In this document: one piece after another, positions 5,021-5,807 of the stretch
How the letters are laid out: each line of letters starts with the position of its first letter
How positions within the stretch are numbered: position 1 is the first letter of the stretch
Origin: CAYJGN01 sp964369635
Lineage (GTDB): Bacteria > Bacillota > Clostridia > Oscillospirales > Ruminococcaceae
Assembly (NCBI GenBank): GCA_964369635.1
Contig: CAYJGN010000073.1
Location: forward strand, 1-5,807
Direction of reading: 5' to 3'
Length of the DNA stretch: 5,807 bases
Program-made: the position numbers and the translations under genes
Notes under the pieces: generated by a model
What the model was told of the DNA's origin: nothing
The model's database searches: none
What the model saw: the letters and a program-made list of their open reading frames with translations, nothing else

Positions 5021-5052
5021 AAAAAAATCAACCGACTACAATAGCCGGTTGA
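5021..5052 (-). terminator. Intrinsic terminator after hup, abutting the rqcP SD
   Basis: On the minus strand TCAACCG (5052-5046) and CGGTTGA (5034-5028) form a seven-pair stem, with two further pairs (CT/AG) above a mismatch and loop ATTGT, followed by seven T (5027-5021). It starts 10 bases after the hup stop. The T-run ends two bases before GAGG of rqcP, so hup can be transcribed far more than the genes behind it. Confidence 0.88.
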
Positions 5053-5062
5053 AAAAACTTTC

Positions 5063-5335
5063 TTATTTTATCATATCTTTTAAAGCTTTACCAGCTTTGA
5101 AAGAAGGAGTTTTTGATGCCGCTATTTTGATAGGCTCCATAGTTCTTGGGTTTAGACCGTCTCTCTCTGCACGCTCTTTAACGCTGAAAGTTCCAAATCC
5201 AACAAGTTGAACTTTTTCGCCTTTCTTAAGAGCTTCGCCGATTCCGTCGAAGATAGCGTCTACAGCTTTTGTAGCGTCTTTTTTTGTGATTGTAGCACTC
5301 TCTGCTACTAAAGCGATTAGATCTGTTTTTGTCAT
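5063..5335 (-). CDS. hup: HU family DNA-binding protein
   Basis: Nucleoid protein of 90 residues, the standard HU length. HU dimers bind DNA without strong sequence preference and bend it by inserting prolines at the tips of two beta-arms. Residues 1-45 are the helical dimerisation part (MTKTDLIALVAESATITKKDA). The signature GFGTFSVKERAER follows at 46-58. The arm tip is DGLNPRT with the intercalating P63, and the end is PSFKAGKALKDMIK. The arm segment TMEPIKIAAS differs slightly from the more usual TGEEIxIPAS. The ATG at 5335 has a strong SD GGAGG (5348-5344) eight bases upstream, and the gene begins 14 bases after mazG. A terminator follows at once, which suits a highly expressed protein followed by a weakly expressed cluster. 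The HU family is certain; HU rather than a specialised paralogue is inferred from the context. Confidence 0.97.
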   Translation of the reverse strand: MTKTDLIALVAESATITKKDATKAVDAIFDGIGEALKKGEKVQLVGFGTFSVKERAERDGLNPRTMEPIKIAASKTPSFKAGKALKDMIK

Positions 5336-5349
5336 TTTCTCGTCCTCCG

Positions 5350-5807
5350 TTACTTTGTTTTATTCCATATTTTTCTTGAGGATTCTTCATTCAGCTGCTC
5401 AAAACCACCGAACTCCTCTATAATTAGCTTTTCAGTTTCGATAAATCGCTCTGTAAAGTCATCACAACTTTTATATAGAGCTTCTTCACCATCAACCGAT
5501 AGCAAATTAACCATATTAGCCGTCGAAAACAAAATATCTCCGCAAAGGTTGTCCCTTTTTTCAATATTCTGCGCTCTCATAAGACTTGGTAATGAAGTTG
5601 GAACTGCTCGCACAGTATCACTTATCATTTTATCGCCTTTCTCAGCGCTTTTTAGCTTGTCCCAATTATTTAGCACAGTTTCGCTATCACTACCTTCTGC
5701 TGCACTGAATACATGTGGGTGGCGGTATACAATTTTTTTATATACTCTGTCAATTACATCATATATATCAAAAACTTTATTTTCGCTCTCAATCTGCGAG
5801 TGAAGCA
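5350..5807 (-). CDS. mazG: MazG nucleoside triphosphate pyrophosphohydrolase, C-terminal part, with apparent internal deletion (5' end outside window)
   Basis: The frame is open to the window edge and gives 151 complete residues. MazG hydrolyses (d)NTPs to monophosphate and pyrophosphate. The visible N-terminal part matches the end of the first MazG domain and the linker: LHSQIE, FDIYDVIDRVYKKIVYRHPHVF, then VLNNWDKLKSAEKGDK. The second domain begins normally (VRAVPTSLPSLMRAQNIEKRD) but passes straight to LCGDILFSTANMVNLLSVDGEEAL. Relatives have about 35-40 residues here, containing KVGFDW, the EExxE metal motif and the Glu of the ExxD motif. Of ExxD only the Asp in CGD remains. The ending FTERFIETE ... 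IWNKTK is normal. The second active site is therefore probably lost; the first domain lies outside the window. The GTG at 5676 is internal, not a start. A TP-methylase (YabN) fusion upstream is possible but not visible. Confidence 0.88.
   Translation of the reverse strand, partial: LHSQIESENKVFDIYDVIDRVYKKIVYRHPHVFSAAEGSDSETVLNNWDKLKSAEKGDKMISDTVRAVPTSLPSLMRAQNIEKRDNLCGDILFSTANMVNLLSVDGEEALYKSCDDFTERFIETEKLIIEEFGGFEQLNEESSRKIWNKTK

Noticed and set aside
5549..5803. Plus-strand open frame of 84 codons at the right edge
   Set aside because: It is antisense to mazG, whose conserved residues read clearly on the minus strand; no SD.
1..5807. CRISPR array, tRNA or rRNA genes, insertion sequence, phage or toxin-antitoxin genes
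   Set aside because: I saw no spaced direct repeats, cloverleaf or rRNA-like sequence, transposase or integrase motifs, and almost all of the window is filled by recognised genes.

Overview
The window looks like chromosomal DNA of an endospore-forming, low-GC member of the Firmicutes, most likely Clostridia. The main evidence is the minus-strand run mazG - hup - rqcP - yabP - yabQ - divIC - yabR. It follows the conserved yabN-yabO-yabP-yabQ-divIC-yabR order of Bacillus and Clostridia, with an HU gene placed between mazG and rqcP. YabP and YabQ are known only from spore formers. FeoB with a small Cys-rich partner and a non-haem ferritin suggest an anaerobe or microaerophile that takes up ferrous iron. 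The species cannot be named from this window.

Left block (1-1257, plus strand): the C-terminal end of FeoB, then a 57-residue FeoB-associated membrane protein whose TTG start directly follows the feoB stop, and a strong intrinsic terminator. A ferritin gene follows with its own promoter, a candidate operator palindrome and a strong Shine-Dalgarno (SD) sequence. Together these cover iron import and iron storage. The ferritin terminator works in both directions and also closes the converging minus-strand genes.

Middle block (1321-3143, minus strand): long-form hibernation factor HPF, then a YpsC/RlmL-type THUMP rRNA methyltransferase. The methyltransferase frame is continuous but contains one in-frame TAA (2041-2043) at the junction between its two domains. 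A terminator lies between the two genes, right against the methyltransferase SD.

Right block (3144-5807, minus strand, read right to left): the C-terminal part of MazG, HU, a terminator, the ribosome quality-control factor RqcP, the spore proteins YabP and YabQ, the divisome protein DivIC, and the S1-domain protein YabR with its terminator. yabQ and divIC overlap by 50 bp across a perfect 12-bp tandem repeat. The visible part of MazG appears to have lost the helix carrying the EExxE metal-binding motif of its second domain.

Most of the window is conserved housekeeping and sporulation content, and I see no obvious undescribed multi-gene system. The points most worth checking are the interrupted methyltransferase, the shortened MazG domain, two terminators that run into the next gene's SD, and the repeat-bearing gene overlap. 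Four of the ten gene starts visible in the window are best read as TTG.
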